Origin: Candidatus Bipolaricaulota bacterium
GTDB taxonomy: Bacteria > Bipolaricaulota > Bipolaricaulia > RBG-16-55-9 > DRXL01
DNA length: 34,758 bases
Assembly (NCBI GenBank): GCA_938091745.1
Contig: CALLJK010000029.1
Coordinates: 1 to 34,758, forward strand
Direction of reading: 5' to 3'
Every line of letters begins with the position of its first letter. Positions within the stretch are counted from its first letter, which is position 1. Below the pieces are notes generated by a model. It saw nothing but the letters and a program-made list of their open reading frames with translations. It made no database searches and was not told the origin of the DNA. Shown here piece after piece: positions 7,594-14,635 of this stretch. The translations under genes and the position numbers were made by a program.

Positions 7594-8409
7594 TTATGCC
7601 CTGTTTCCCTTCCGTGCTTTACGGTAATCCACAGCCCAGCTGGTGAGGGTGTAATCAGGCATTTGTGGGAAACCGATATCAAAGGGTGTAGGGTAAGCAG
7701 CGGTTTTGGCCGTGCCGCGCAGCCCCTCTAATATTTCTGAGATCAGCGAAACCGGAAAACCCACAGTGAGTTCATCGTCCTGCGCCAGGGCGGTTTTCCT
7801 GTCTCCGAAGCATGGCACAGCCAGGGAAAGGTCCTGTTTAGTGTAAGTGTCCGCCAGCGTATCGGCGCACAGGCTGTATTCACCGCCAGTGGTGAACCCG
7901 ACCCGCCCGCCGCGCTTCCACAGGTATGCTTGGACGATACGCATGGCCTGCGCGGTGTTCCCATAGACCACGACGATGTCCGGCTCAAAGGTTAGTTCAT
8001 TGAGCGGGGCGGTAGCCACAGCCTTGACCTTGCCCGGCGGGATACGCGGCACCAGGTCGGTGAAACGCTTGGCCGATTCCAGATCGGCATGTAGCATGGC
8101 GGCAATCTTGCCAGAAAGCATGTTCTCCGGCGGTTCCATCAAGCCGACGGCGACAGCGCCGATGACACAGGCCATGTCCTCTAAGGTGAAGTACATACTG
8201 CGACCGTAGTAACGCGTCAAAGCCGTCACCTGGCATACATTCATTGGATGGGCAGGACGATTGGTTTTCGGGGGTCGCTCGGTGAGAGTATTGTAGAATT
8301 TCACGCCGAAAGGAAAGGTCCTTGGGCGAAGGGCTGTCATGACTTCGTTGTAGAGTTCTTGATACGTGTTATCTACCTTACCGCTACTTGGTTTTTGGTT
8401 CTGTGTCAT
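7594..8409 (-). CDS. DUF169 family protein
   Basis: 271 aa preceded by AGGAGG 9 nt before the ATG. The DUF169 signs are the early FPFGVKFYNT strand, MNVCQVTALTRYYG with a Cys near residue 59, EDMACVIGAVAVGL (second Cys), LVPRIPPGKVKAVATAPL, PDIVVVYGNTAQAMRIVQAYL and GGEYSLCADTLA...VPCFGDRK with two more Cys. The family is common in anaerobes and methanogens and has no established function; the conserved Cys suggest a metal or redox role. It is 16 bp downstream of proC in the same direction and probably shares its transcript. Confidence 0.85.
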   Translation of the reverse strand: MTQNQKPSSGKVDNTYQELYNEVMTALRPRTFPFGVKFYNTLTERPPKTNRPAHPMNVCQVTALTRYYGRSMYFTLEDMACVIGAVAVGLMEPPENMLSGKIAAMLHADLESAKRFTDLVPRIPPGKVKAVATAPLNELTFEPDIVVVYGNTAQAMRIVQAYLWKRGGRVGFTTGGEYSLCADTLADTYTKQDLSLAVPCFGDRKTALAQDDELTVGFPVSLISEILEGLRGTAKTAAYPTPFDIGFPQMPDYTLTSWAVDYRKARKGNRA

Positions 8410-8425
8410 TTGAATTTACCTCCTC

Positions 8426-9232
8426 CTAAGACGCCATTCCAAGCTTCCTTTCGAGCCCTTGGAGACGCTCCAGTGCTGTAGAGATAGCGTCTGCAAAGAG
8501 CTTCCGTGCTTCCTCCTCTCGCAGGGTTCTCAAGCCGATCATCCCCTTCAGCTCCTCCGGCGACCGGCCCGTCTCCAACACGAGCTGCGCTGCGCCGAGC
8601 ACCGTCTGGGCTGCTGCCCGCAAGGCCTTATCCGCGGACAAGCCATGTTCTATGGCTGCTTTTGCCAGAGCATCGATCAGGGGGAAGATATAAGTGGGGC
8701 CAACGGCACAAAGCGCTGTAGTCAAGTTAATCAACTCATCAGGGACTTCAAAGCTTACCCCAAGGGCGTCAAGGATCTGCTGCACTATCTGGCGTTGTTC
8801 GGCGGTCACCGAGCTGCCATAGGCTACGGCATTCATGCCTACACCGATGAGTGAAGGGGTGTTTGGCATGATCCTGACCACGGCTACGCCTTGAGGAAGC
8901 AAATCCTGTAGCCTTTTTAGGGGAACGGCCGCTGCCAGTGAGATGATTATCTTGCGCGAATCAAGCAGGTCGCGGATTTCATTGAGGACCGCTCCCACTT
9001 CACCTGGCGGCACGGCGATAACGATGATCTCCCCAAACTCCGCGCCCTGGTGATTATCTTGTGCGGTCTTTATCCCTAGTTTCTCCTGCAGCTCGGCCAA
9101 GCGCTCCGCGCGAAGGTCGCAGGCCATAACGTCCTCCGGCTTAACCACTTTTGCCTCGATAAGGCGCTCGATCCAGATCCCGCCCATGATTCCGCTGCCG
9201 ATGAAGCTAATTTTCATACCTCGGAGGAGCAT
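8426..9232 (-). CDS. proC: Pyrroline-5-carboxylate reductase
   Basis: 268 aa. An N-terminal Rossmann fold starts with KISFIGSGIMGG, and VVRIMPNTPSLIGVGMNA is the classic ProC signature. The C-terminal dimer domain has ALCAVGPTYIFPLIDALAKAAIEHGL and the family end pattern around GMIGLRTLREEEARKLFADA. The enzyme reduces 1-pyrroline-5-carboxylate to proline with NAD(P)H in the cytoplasm. ATG 9232 is used because the gene begins 2 nt after the ferredoxin stop; ATG 9217 (MKISFIG) gives the usual family length but has GAGGT immediately against it. The redox-gene neighbourhood is unusual for proC and may reflect only an operon hitchhiker. Confidence 0.92.
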   Translation of the reverse strand: MLLRGMKISFIGSGIMGGIWIERLIEAKVVKPEDVMACDLRAERLAELQEKLGIKTAQDNHQGAEFGEIIVIAVPPGEVGAVLNEIRDLLDSRKIIISLAAAVPLKRLQDLLPQGVAVVRIMPNTPSLIGVGMNAVAYGSSVTAEQRQIVQQILDALGVSFEVPDELINLTTALCAVGPTYIFPLIDALAKAAIEHGLSADKALRAAAQTVLGAAQLVLETGRSPEELKGMIGLRTLREEEARKLFADAISTALERLQGLERKLGMAS

Positions 9233-9234
9233 GG

Positions 9235-9534
9235 CTAGATCTTCCCTTCTTCCTTCAGTGCTCTTGTAAGTTGCTCCCAGATCCCTTGCTCACGGTAGAT
9301 CCTCCGCACTTCGTCAATCTTGGGGAAGGAGATGGCCCACTGTGGGCATAGATTGGCACAGGTGGTACATCCGATCACACAGTCGTTGGGCTTAGCCACC
9401 TTGGGTCGACCATCGATCCACTGAAAGACTTTCATCCCACAGTTCAAGCAGATGCCACAAGCATTACACTTCCCTTCGTCAATGATTGGATGCCACTGGA
9501 TCTTCTCCCGAGGAAATCCGACGAGCCAAGGCAT
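9235..9534 (-). CDS. Two-cluster 4Fe-4S ferredoxin
   Basis: 99 aa from ATG 9534, preceded by AAGGAGG at 5 nt; upstream in-frame codons lie within the next gene. Cys52, 56, 59 and 63 have a CxxxCxxCxxxCP spacing. The first set (Cys23, 26, 29, 32) is CxxCxxCxxC without the usual fourth spacing and Pro, so that site may hold an altered cluster. The protein is a close paralogue of the N-terminal domain of the reductase encoded just upstream (shared PREKI-WHP, CxxGCTTCAN-CP, AISFP). It should carry electrons to or from that reductase. The C-terminal GIWEQLTRALKEEGK tail recurs as a gene fragment at 12341-12403. Confidence 0.85.
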   Translation of the reverse strand: MPWLVGFPREKIQWHPIIDEGKCNACGICLNCGMKVFQWIDGRPKVAKPNDCVIGCTTCANLCPQWAISFPKIDEVRRIYREQGIWEQLTRALKEEGKI

Positions 9535-9559
9535 CGCTCCTCCTTTCATTTCCTGTAGA

Positions 9560-10645
9560 TTAACTCCCGAAAGCATCGATGAAGATCCGCTCAGAGGGGA
9601 TTCCTCTGCGTTTGAGCACCTGGAGCACTGCCTGCACGGTCTTAAGCGGGCCTGCCACGTAAGCGTCCCGATGAGCGATTTCGAGGGGGTCAGCAGCCAG
9701 CGCATCATAGCAAGTCCCCGCGCGAAATTTGAGGCCCTCAGGGACGGTAAAGCCCGCAGAGATCTTGCGCGCCGTCAACACGCAGCGGAAATTGGGATCG
9801 CTCTTGGCCCAACTTGCGAGTAGATGCAATTCATAGAAGTCGCGTGTGTCGGTCACGCCCCAGAAGAGCGCGAGGTTACGCTGGGGAGTAAGCTTGAGCT
9901 GCTGCTCGATCATCGCCTTGATCGGCGCAAAACCCGTGCCGCGCGCCACGAAGAGCAGTGGCTTATCCAGCGATGAGCGAATGACGAAGTTCCCCAGAGG
10001 GCCTCGTGCCGTCAGCACGTCGCCCACCTTCATCTGCTCAAAGGCCCAAGTGGTGAAGCGGCCCCCCTCGACGCGGCGCAGATGGAGCTCGATGCGACCA
10101 TCCTCGCGCGGCGCGCTGCCGATGGAGTAGGCACGGGACATCCATGGGGTGCCCGGAACCCAGATCTCCAGATACTGACCAGGGGTGAACTGGCACATGC
10201 AGTCGCTCTCCCGGTGAGGCTTAAGCGTCACCAGCAGGTTATGCTGACCGATCGGTTCGATCTGGGTGACCTCCAACTGAACCAGACGGTCCGGATGGGG
10301 CAGCGCTTCCTGCCAAGATAGTTGGTCTTGGCGCGCCAGGAGTTCCTCTTCAACAACGTGATGCACTTCTGGCTTCTCCAATAGTTGCGCGATTCTCTCC
10401 AGGGGTGGGAAGCTGATGGCATGGGTAGGACAGGTATTAGCGCAGGTCGTACAGCCAATCAGGCAGTTGAGCGGCTCAGCGACCACGGGCTTCTTGCGCC
10501 CGAAATCGAAACGGTAGACGCCCCGACCGCAGCCGGTCACACAGGTGCCGCAGCCGATGCAGGCGTCCTCGTTGACCGTCGGATGCCAGTCGATCATCTC
10601 ACGCGGCACGCCGTGCCAGGCTTTGGTCAACTTCGGGTCAGGCAT
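9560..10645 (-). CDS. Ferredoxin-FAD/NAD(P)H oxidoreductase fusion
   Basis: 361 aa from ATG 10645 (AAGGGGAG just upstream), overlapping the previous stop by 8 nt. Residues 25-80 hold two 4Fe-4S sites (Cys29, 32, 35, 39 and Cys61, 65, 68, 72). The FNR part follows: RAYSIGSAP at 171-179 binds FAD, GTGFAPIKAM at 236-245 binds NAD(P)H and DAYVAGP near the end completes the fold. There is no 2Fe-2S domain at the C-terminus. Such proteins pass electrons between NAD(P)H and iron-sulfur partners. The adjacent ferredoxin and the FeS protein upstream are the obvious partners; the physiological direction and final acceptor are unknown. Confidence 0.85.
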   Translation of the reverse strand: MPDPKLTKAWHGVPREMIDWHPTVNEDACIGCGTCVTGCGRGVYRFDFGRKKPVVAEPLNCLIGCTTCANTCPTHAISFPPLERIAQLLEKPEVHHVVEEELLARQDQLSWQEALPHPDRLVQLEVTQIEPIGQHNLLVTLKPHRESDCMCQFTPGQYLEIWVPGTPWMSRAYSIGSAPREDGRIELHLRRVEGGRFTTWAFEQMKVGDVLTARGPLGNFVIRSSLDKPLLFVARGTGFAPIKAMIEQQLKLTPQRNLALFWGVTDTRDFYELHLLASWAKSDPNFRCVLTARKISAGFTVPEGLKFRAGTCYDALAADPLEIAHRDAYVAGPLKTVQAVLQVLKRRGIPSERIFIDAFGS

Positions 10646-11198
10646 GGAGCTCCCCTTCGGTGGCATAACCTGCTTCATCAAGCATCTTCAGAAGCTGCTC
10701 GCGCTGCTCTCGATGCTCCTCACGAAAGAGCGGCCGACATTGCTCGATCTTCACCGATTCGTTGACGAGCTTAGTGGCAAACGCCATGCACGTGGACTCA
10801 CCGCACTCCCGACAGTTGGTCTTGGGCAAGAGCTTATACAGTGTGATGACAGTGAGCTTGGCGCGGCTCTTGTAACTGGGCTCGATCTCGCCCCGACGCT
10901 CATATGTTCTGTTAATCAGGTCTTTGAGGCGTTCTAAGACTTTTTCGGCTTCTTCTTGGTTCTCCAAGCGCGTGACGATCACTCTCTTGGGATGGAGAGT
11001 GATCCCGCGCCCGCCCAGCTTAAAGTTCAGAGTCTGATGGGTCTGGTCGTAGATCGTGCCCTTGAGAATCGCGTTCAGATACGGGAAGACGGCGCTGATG
11101 TCGTCGCTCAGTTCAGCGACGGCGGTCACGGTCTCGATCTCGCCCGGATGGCATGGCGGGAAGAACGTCTCAATCTTGAGAAACTCTTTGAGCAGCAT
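10638..11198 (-). CDS. FeS protein with the corrinoid/iron-sulfur-type cluster domain
   Basis: 186 aa. The C-terminal domain has Cys129, 132, 137 and 154 (CxxCx4Cx16C in TNCRECGESTCMAFATKL...QC), the spacing of the 4Fe-4S domain (PF04060) found in the large subunit of the corrinoid/iron-sulfur protein of the acetyl-CoA pathway and in related electron carriers. The N-terminal 115 residues are a separate alpha/beta domain with GGRGITLHPKRVIVTRLE, of unrecognised function. The ATG at 11198 has GGGAG 7 nt upstream and overlaps the end of the thioredoxin-VKOR gene by 29 nt. With the ferredoxin-reductase and ferredoxin genes it forms a compact electron-transfer module. Confidence 0.75.
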   Translation of the reverse strand: MLLKEFLKIETFFPPCHPGEIETVTAVAELSDDISAVFPYLNAILKGTIYDQTHQTLNFKLGGRGITLHPKRVIVTRLENQEEAEKVLERLKDLINRTYERRGEIEPSYKSRAKLTVITLYKLLPKTNCRECGESTCMAFATKLVNESVKIEQCRPLFREEHREQREQLLKMLDEAGYATEGELHA

Positions 11199-12315
11199 CG
11201 CTGTACTCCCGAACGACGCGCAGAGCCGGACGCAGGCTCAGCAGCATCAGCAGGGTCATAATAACTGCTGAGCTCACACACCAGATGCAGACAGCTCCAA
11301 TAACAAATGGCTCCAAATACGTGAGATAGATCGAAAATAGCACCCCGAAGAGCGTCATAGCTAAGACAAAGAGCGGCGCATACGTCGAAAACCGTCCCGA
11401 TCCCCACCGCCCCCAGAACCACACCCCAAGAATACCAATATAGCCGAGAACACCGAGAACACCGACGGGGAGCACGCCGAACAGCTTCGCATAGGGGCTG
11501 CTCTGCACCGTATTGCAGTCTCCCACGGGGCCGCAAAAGGCCGCTACTTCTTGGGTCTCCACGTATGCTAAATATCCTGCTATGGCCATGCCAAGCACGG
11601 ACAAGACTATTAAGCCCCTATCGCGCCATCGTGAGGACGACCCTACGGGAGCCCCTTGCATGACACGGACTATCTGTATGAGGACGTAGATTACGGCGAG
11701 AATCATACCGATCAAGACCGCGATAGCCAGCTCAAACCCGCGCAAGGGCGCTCCTTCAGGGAGCGGGTCTTCCGGCAACTCTGGAGTTGCTACTCCAGAA
11801 GCAGGAGATGGCTGATCGCCTATAGGCTCTGGTGTAGGCTCTTGCGCAGGAGGCTCAACGTTGGCTATCTGAGTTTCTTTCGGCTCAGATGGCTGAGGAG
11901 ACGGTAAGATATCAGCAAGAGCTGGTACTCGAGGGAAATCCACGCCCCCAGATGCAAGATACTTTTCGATCAGCTTCGGCAACTCCGCAGGGATCTGCAA
12001 CGACCCGATGAGCGCATGATCACCAATGACCAGAAATGGAACGCCGATGTCCCAGCGGCTCAGGCCAAACTCTCGTCCTACAGCATAGAGGCGCTCAAAG
12101 TCCTGCCGGGTTTCGACTTCGATGAACAGAATATCCAGCTGAGCACCATACTTCTCTTGGAGCGGCGGCAAGACCTTCGTGATGACCTCATGACAGTGTG
12201 GGCACGTCCGCATCCAGAACAAGACGGCCCGCACTCTGGGAGTGTCTCCTGGCTGTGAGAACGTCGCACCCACGACGATCAACAGCACCAGCGCAACATT
12301 GATAGCCAGACGCAT
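11170..12315 (-). CDS. Thioredoxin-VKOR fusion, disulfide-forming membrane protein
   Basis: 381 aa. A signal-like helix (residues 4-20) is followed by a thioredoxin domain with CPHC at 38-41. A Pro/Glu-rich linker follows (about 130-190), then a five-helix vitamin K epoxide reductase domain with Cys261 and Cys267 in CGPVGDCNTVQSSPYA and the active CIWC at 343-346. In bacteria VKOR reoxidises a DsbA-like partner and passes electrons to quinone, making disulfides outside the membrane. Fusion to a thioredoxin domain is known, but VKOR usually comes first; here the thioredoxin is N-terminal. It is the first gene of the run down to 6537. The Trx/ArsF/ArsG unit lies upstream. Confidence 0.88.
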   Translation of the reverse strand: MRLAINVALVLLIVVGATFSQPGDTPRVRAVLFWMRTCPHCHEVITKVLPPLQEKYGAQLDILFIEVETRQDFERLYAVGREFGLSRWDIGVPFLVIGDHALIGSLQIPAELPKLIEKYLASGGVDFPRVPALADILPSPQPSEPKETQIANVEPPAQEPTPEPIGDQPSPASGVATPELPEDPLPEGAPLRGFELAIAVLIGMILAVIYVLIQIVRVMQGAPVGSSSRWRDRGLIVLSVLGMAIAGYLAYVETQEVAAFCGPVGDCNTVQSSPYAKLFGVLPVGVLGVLGYIGILGVWFWGRWGSGRFSTYAPLFVLAMTLFGVLFSIYLTYLEPFVIGAVCIWCVSSAVIMTLLMLLSLRPALRVVREYSDAAQRVSQD

Positions 12316-12337
12316 CGCTCACCCCTTAATATAATTT

Positions 12338-12367
12338 ATTTTAACGCATCCGCCCCTCTTGCTCCAA
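12338..12367 (-). promoter_or_regulatory. Possible promoter of the thioredoxin-VKOR run
   Basis: On the minus strand TTGGAG (12367-12362), 18 nt, TAAAAT (12343-12338), about 22 nt before the ATG at 12315. The match is moderate; read-through from the upstream unit is equally possible. Confidence 0.35.
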
Positions 12368-12403
12368 GGCTTGGCGGATCTTCTCCCAGATGCCCTCCCC
12401 CTT
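12341..12403 (-). pseudogene. Ferredoxin C-terminal fragment behind the TauE gene
   Basis: Directly after, and in frame with, the TauE/SafE stop codon the sequence reads KGEGIWEKIRQALEQEGRMR and stops. This matches the tail of the ferredoxin at 9235-9534 (GIWEQLTRALKEEGK). The rest of the ferredoxin is absent, so this is a leftover of a lost paralogue or a rearrangement end. Confidence 0.5.
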
Positions 12404-13135
12404 TCATCGCCCGAGGAGCGTATAGATCTTATAAATAGTCATGACCACGATGAGGACACCAAAGAGCTGCTTCAGCCGCACACTCGGCACATAGAGGCTC
12501 GTCAACCGCGCTCCTAAGAACGAGCCGACAGCCCCAACCAGTACCAGCCAGATCGTCATATTCACATCGAGATTCGCTGTTGAGAGATGCGGGATCAGTG
12601 CTGAGAACGACGGCGGAGTAACAGCAAACGCGTTCATCCCTACGGCCTGCTTCACCTCAAACCCAACAATGATCAAGGTGGGCAGCAGGAGGAACCCCGG
12701 CCCTACCCCTAAGAACCCCGACAGCACGGAGATGGGAACAGCCAAGACGAGAGCCAACGCGAAGTTCTCCTTGCCGGGACGCTCCTGCACCGGCCGGAAG
12801 AGCCGATACGCCAAATAGATCACAGAGATCAGATAGGCAGACCAGACGTATGTTTGCTCGGTGAACTGCACCAGATACGCTCCCACAGGAGCGAAGATCG
12901 TCGTGATCACTGCTAAGATCAGGGCTCTCTTCCAAGAGACGTAGCCGCTGCGGGCAAACCCCACGGTGGCAAAGAGGGCCGTCAGCCCGTTGAGCAGCAG
13001 CGCCAAGGGCTGCACCTGATGGATAAGATCGGGCAAAGAGAGCGAGAGAAAGGGAACGGCCGCAAAAGCCACCCCTAGGCCAAGCATCCCTGACAAGACA
13101 GCCAAAACAAACAACCCACTGGCAATCCAAGTCAT
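12404..13135 (-). CDS. TauE/SafE family transporter
   Basis: 243 aa with about eight membrane helices. The two-fold repeat of the family is visible: GMLGLGVAFAAVPFLSL near residue 16 and SGFLGVGPGFLLLPTLI near residue 139, each with Gly-rich turns. Members move sulfite, sulfoacetate, taurine-derived or other sulfur-containing anions out of the cell. The start has AGGAGG 5 nt before the ATG and lies 9 nt beyond the ArsG-like stop, so the gene is part of the second arsR unit. The substrate is unknown; a thio-metalloid or sulfur anion would fit the setting. Confidence 0.85.
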   Translation of the reverse strand: MTWIASGLFVLAVLSGMLGLGVAFAAVPFLSLSLPDLIHQVQPLALLLNGLTALFATVGFARSGYVSWKRALILAVITTIFAPVGAYLVQFTEQTYVWSAYLISVIYLAYRLFRPVQERPGKENFALALVLAVPISVLSGFLGVGPGFLLLPTLIIVGFEVKQAVGMNAFAVTPPSFSALIPHLSTANLDVNMTIWLVLVGAVGSFLGARLTSLYVPSVRLKQLFGVLIVVMTIYKIYTLLGR

Positions 13136-13144
13136 CGTCTCCTC

Positions 13145-13828
13145 CTACAATATCTCAAATATATAAGCCAGCACGTAATAAATCCCTACGGCGATGAAGA
13201 TGATCCCCGTGGCTCTTTTGGTGTAGAACTCTATGCGTGATAATCTGCGATAAATCGTGTGCACGTATTGCGCGCCCATAGCGATGAGTATAGCGAAAAC
13301 GAACACGGGCATACCAGTGCCTATCCCGTACATGAGGGGCAAAGCGATGCTGGACCTCGCTTGGATGGCCACAGGGATGAGCCCTCCAAAAAAGAGAGCC
13401 GCCGAAACCGGACAAAAAGCAAGAGCAAATACAACACCTAAGAGCAGCGCACTGGCGATCCCAGAGTTCATCAGTTTCTTCTGTGCCCGTTCGAGGGGGG
13501 TAAAGACGGGCAAGCGCACCCTCACAAGATCGAGCACAAACATCCCGACGACGATCAGCAAGAGCCCCAAGATCTTGTTCAAATGCTGAAGAGAGTAAGA
13601 CAATGCAGGAATGCCCACTACCGCCTCTACGACCAAAAAGCCGATGACAGCGTAGGTCACACTCCTCCCCAGCGTGTAGGCGACCCCGGACAAGAGGGCT
13701 AAGCCCTTCCGAGCAACGCGGGAGGAGACAAACGATATAGCCGCGATATTGGTTGCCAAGGGGCACGGGCTTATAGAGGCCGAAATCCCCAGCCATAGGG
13801 CAGTGAGCAATGCCACGATAGATTCCAT
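13145..13828 (-). CDS. ArsG-like CcdA-type membrane protein
   Basis: 227 aa, six predicted helices of the CcdA/DsbD beta type. The paired Cys-Pro sites are SISPCPLATNIAAISF (about residues 19-34) and LAFCPVSAALFFGG (about 136-149). This pattern with PLATNIAA is typical of transporters called ArsG, annotated as aromatic arsenical efflux permeases, and found beside ArsF as here. CcdA relatives move electrons through the membrane by thiol exchange, so electron transfer to the ArsF-like thioredoxin outside the membrane is at least as likely as transport. The ArsF-like gene is 6 nt upstream. Confidence 0.8.
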   Translation of the reverse strand: MESIVALLTALWLGISASISPCPLATNIAAISFVSSRVARKGLALLSGVAYTLGRSVTYAVIGFLVVEAVVGIPALSYSLQHLNKILGLLLIVVGMFVLDLVRVRLPVFTPLERAQKKLMNSGIASALLLGVVFALAFCPVSAALFFGGLIPVAIQARSSIALPLMYGIGTGMPVFVFAILIAMGAQYVHTIYRRLSRIEFYTKRATGIIFIAVGIYYVLAYIFEIL

Positions 13829-13834
13829 CTTGTC

Positions 13835-14326
13835 TTACTCGACCTCCCGAAGCAGCTCTTGCACCTCGTCCCTGATATAGCGAGAGAACTCCTCAAAAGT
13901 TCTTATCTTCCCTTGGTATAAGACATCCGTGAGATTCTTGTATTTTTTCTGTCTGTCGCCTTCGAAGAGCGCGAGAATCAACGAGGGCCCGTAGAGCTGA
14001 TACTCTTGAATATAATGCCGATGCTCTGGGGTTTCCACGTTCACAGCTCGAAACTCTAATCTCCCGCGCTGAAGCTCCTGGGGGAAGTATTGTGCGATGG
14101 TTTCCCGTGAGTGCTTCTCAAGAGCAAGGCATGTAGGGCACCGATACGTCCCGTGAAAATAGTATGCGACAATCTTTAACCGGCTTGTCGCCGATACAGT
14201 CGGAGCACGAGAGGAACTGTTCGCTGTGCCCTGATTGCTGAGGATGAGTTCTTTATACACGAGAAAAGCAGCGCTCAGAGCAACAAAACCCAAGAGTACG
14301 AAGGAGACCAGTTTTTTACTGTTCAC
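13835..14326 (-). CDS. ArsF-like membrane-anchored thioredoxin-fold protein
   Basis: 163 aa from a GTG start with GAGGAG about 5 nt upstream. An N-terminal membrane anchor (residues 6-26) and a Ser/Thr-rich linker precede a thioredoxin-like domain: YYFHGTYRCPTCLALEKHSRETI with a CPTC active pair, FRAVNVETPEHRHYIQEYQLYGPSLIL, then a KKYKNLTDVL turn and an FSRYIRDEVQELL helix. This exact plan is that of the proteins named ArsF, always next to ArsG. The catalytic domain should be outside the membrane. It is probably the thiol partner of the ArsG-like protein. Confidence 0.8.
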   Translation of the reverse strand: MNSKKLVSFVLLGFVALSAAFLVYKELILSNQGTANSSSRAPTVSATSRLKIVAYYFHGTYRCPTCLALEKHSRETIAQYFPQELQRGRLEFRAVNVETPEHRHYIQEYQLYGPSLILALFEGDRQKKYKNLTDVLYQGKIRTFEEFSRYIRDEVQELLREVE

Positions 14327-14348
14327 GCTGTCTCCTCAAAGACGCAAG

Positions 14349-14385
14349 GAAGAAGTGAGGGCGGGCCATACGCCCTCACTTCTTC
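14349..14385 (-). terminator. Hairpin between the small thioredoxin and ArsF-like genes
   Basis: A perfect 15-bp stem (GAAGAAGTGAGGGCG against its complement) with a 7-nt loop covers the end and stop codon of the small thioredoxin gene and is followed on the minus strand by TTGCGTCTTT. It is likely a terminator or processing point that lowers expression of the genes after it; the T-run is poor. Confidence 0.5.
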
Positions 14386-14609
14386 AAAAACGCTTTGATC
14401 TCATCTTCCGAGGGCACATGCCCACTGACCTTCACCTCGCCGTCAATGACGACTGCTGGGGTGAACATGACCCTGTATTGTGCAAAGACCCTGGGATCGT
14501 GCACATGTTCGATCTCCGCGGTCATGCCAAGCTCAGAGAGAACCTTCTGCACTCGCCGCTCGGTCTCGAAGCACTTGGGACACCCCGGCCCGAATATCTG
14601 AATCTTCAT
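14376..14609 (-). CDS. Small thioredoxin-like protein (redox-active disulfide protein 2 type)
   Basis: 77 aa. Begins MKIQIFGPGCPKC, with the CPKC pair at residues 10-13, then VQKVLSELG, EIEHVHDPRVFAQY and FTPAVVIDGEVKVSG with a cis-Pro, as in the TM0996/MTH895 family of small cytoplasmic thioredoxins. The start is supported by AAGGAGG 9 nt upstream. These proteins often stand next to ArsP-type permeases, as here (gap 26 nt). The proposed role is reducing a permease substrate or its protein partner; this is inference from context. Confidence 0.85.
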   Translation of the reverse strand: MKIQIFGPGCPKCFETERRVQKVLSELGMTAEIEHVHDPRVFAQYRVMFTPAVVIDGEVKVSGHVPSEDEIKAFLKK

Positions 14610-14635
14610 AGTGAGTTCCTCCTTCTCTCTTTAGT

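Noticed and set aside
11170-11198. Frameshift between the thioredoxin-VKOR and FeS protein genes because they overlap by 29 nt
   Set aside because: Both proteins have complete ends and the second has its own GGGAG site; an ordinary overlap is the simpler reading.
12657-13130. 157-codon frame inside the TauE/SafE gene
   Set aside because: Cys/Arg-rich shadow of a membrane protein; no independent start signal.
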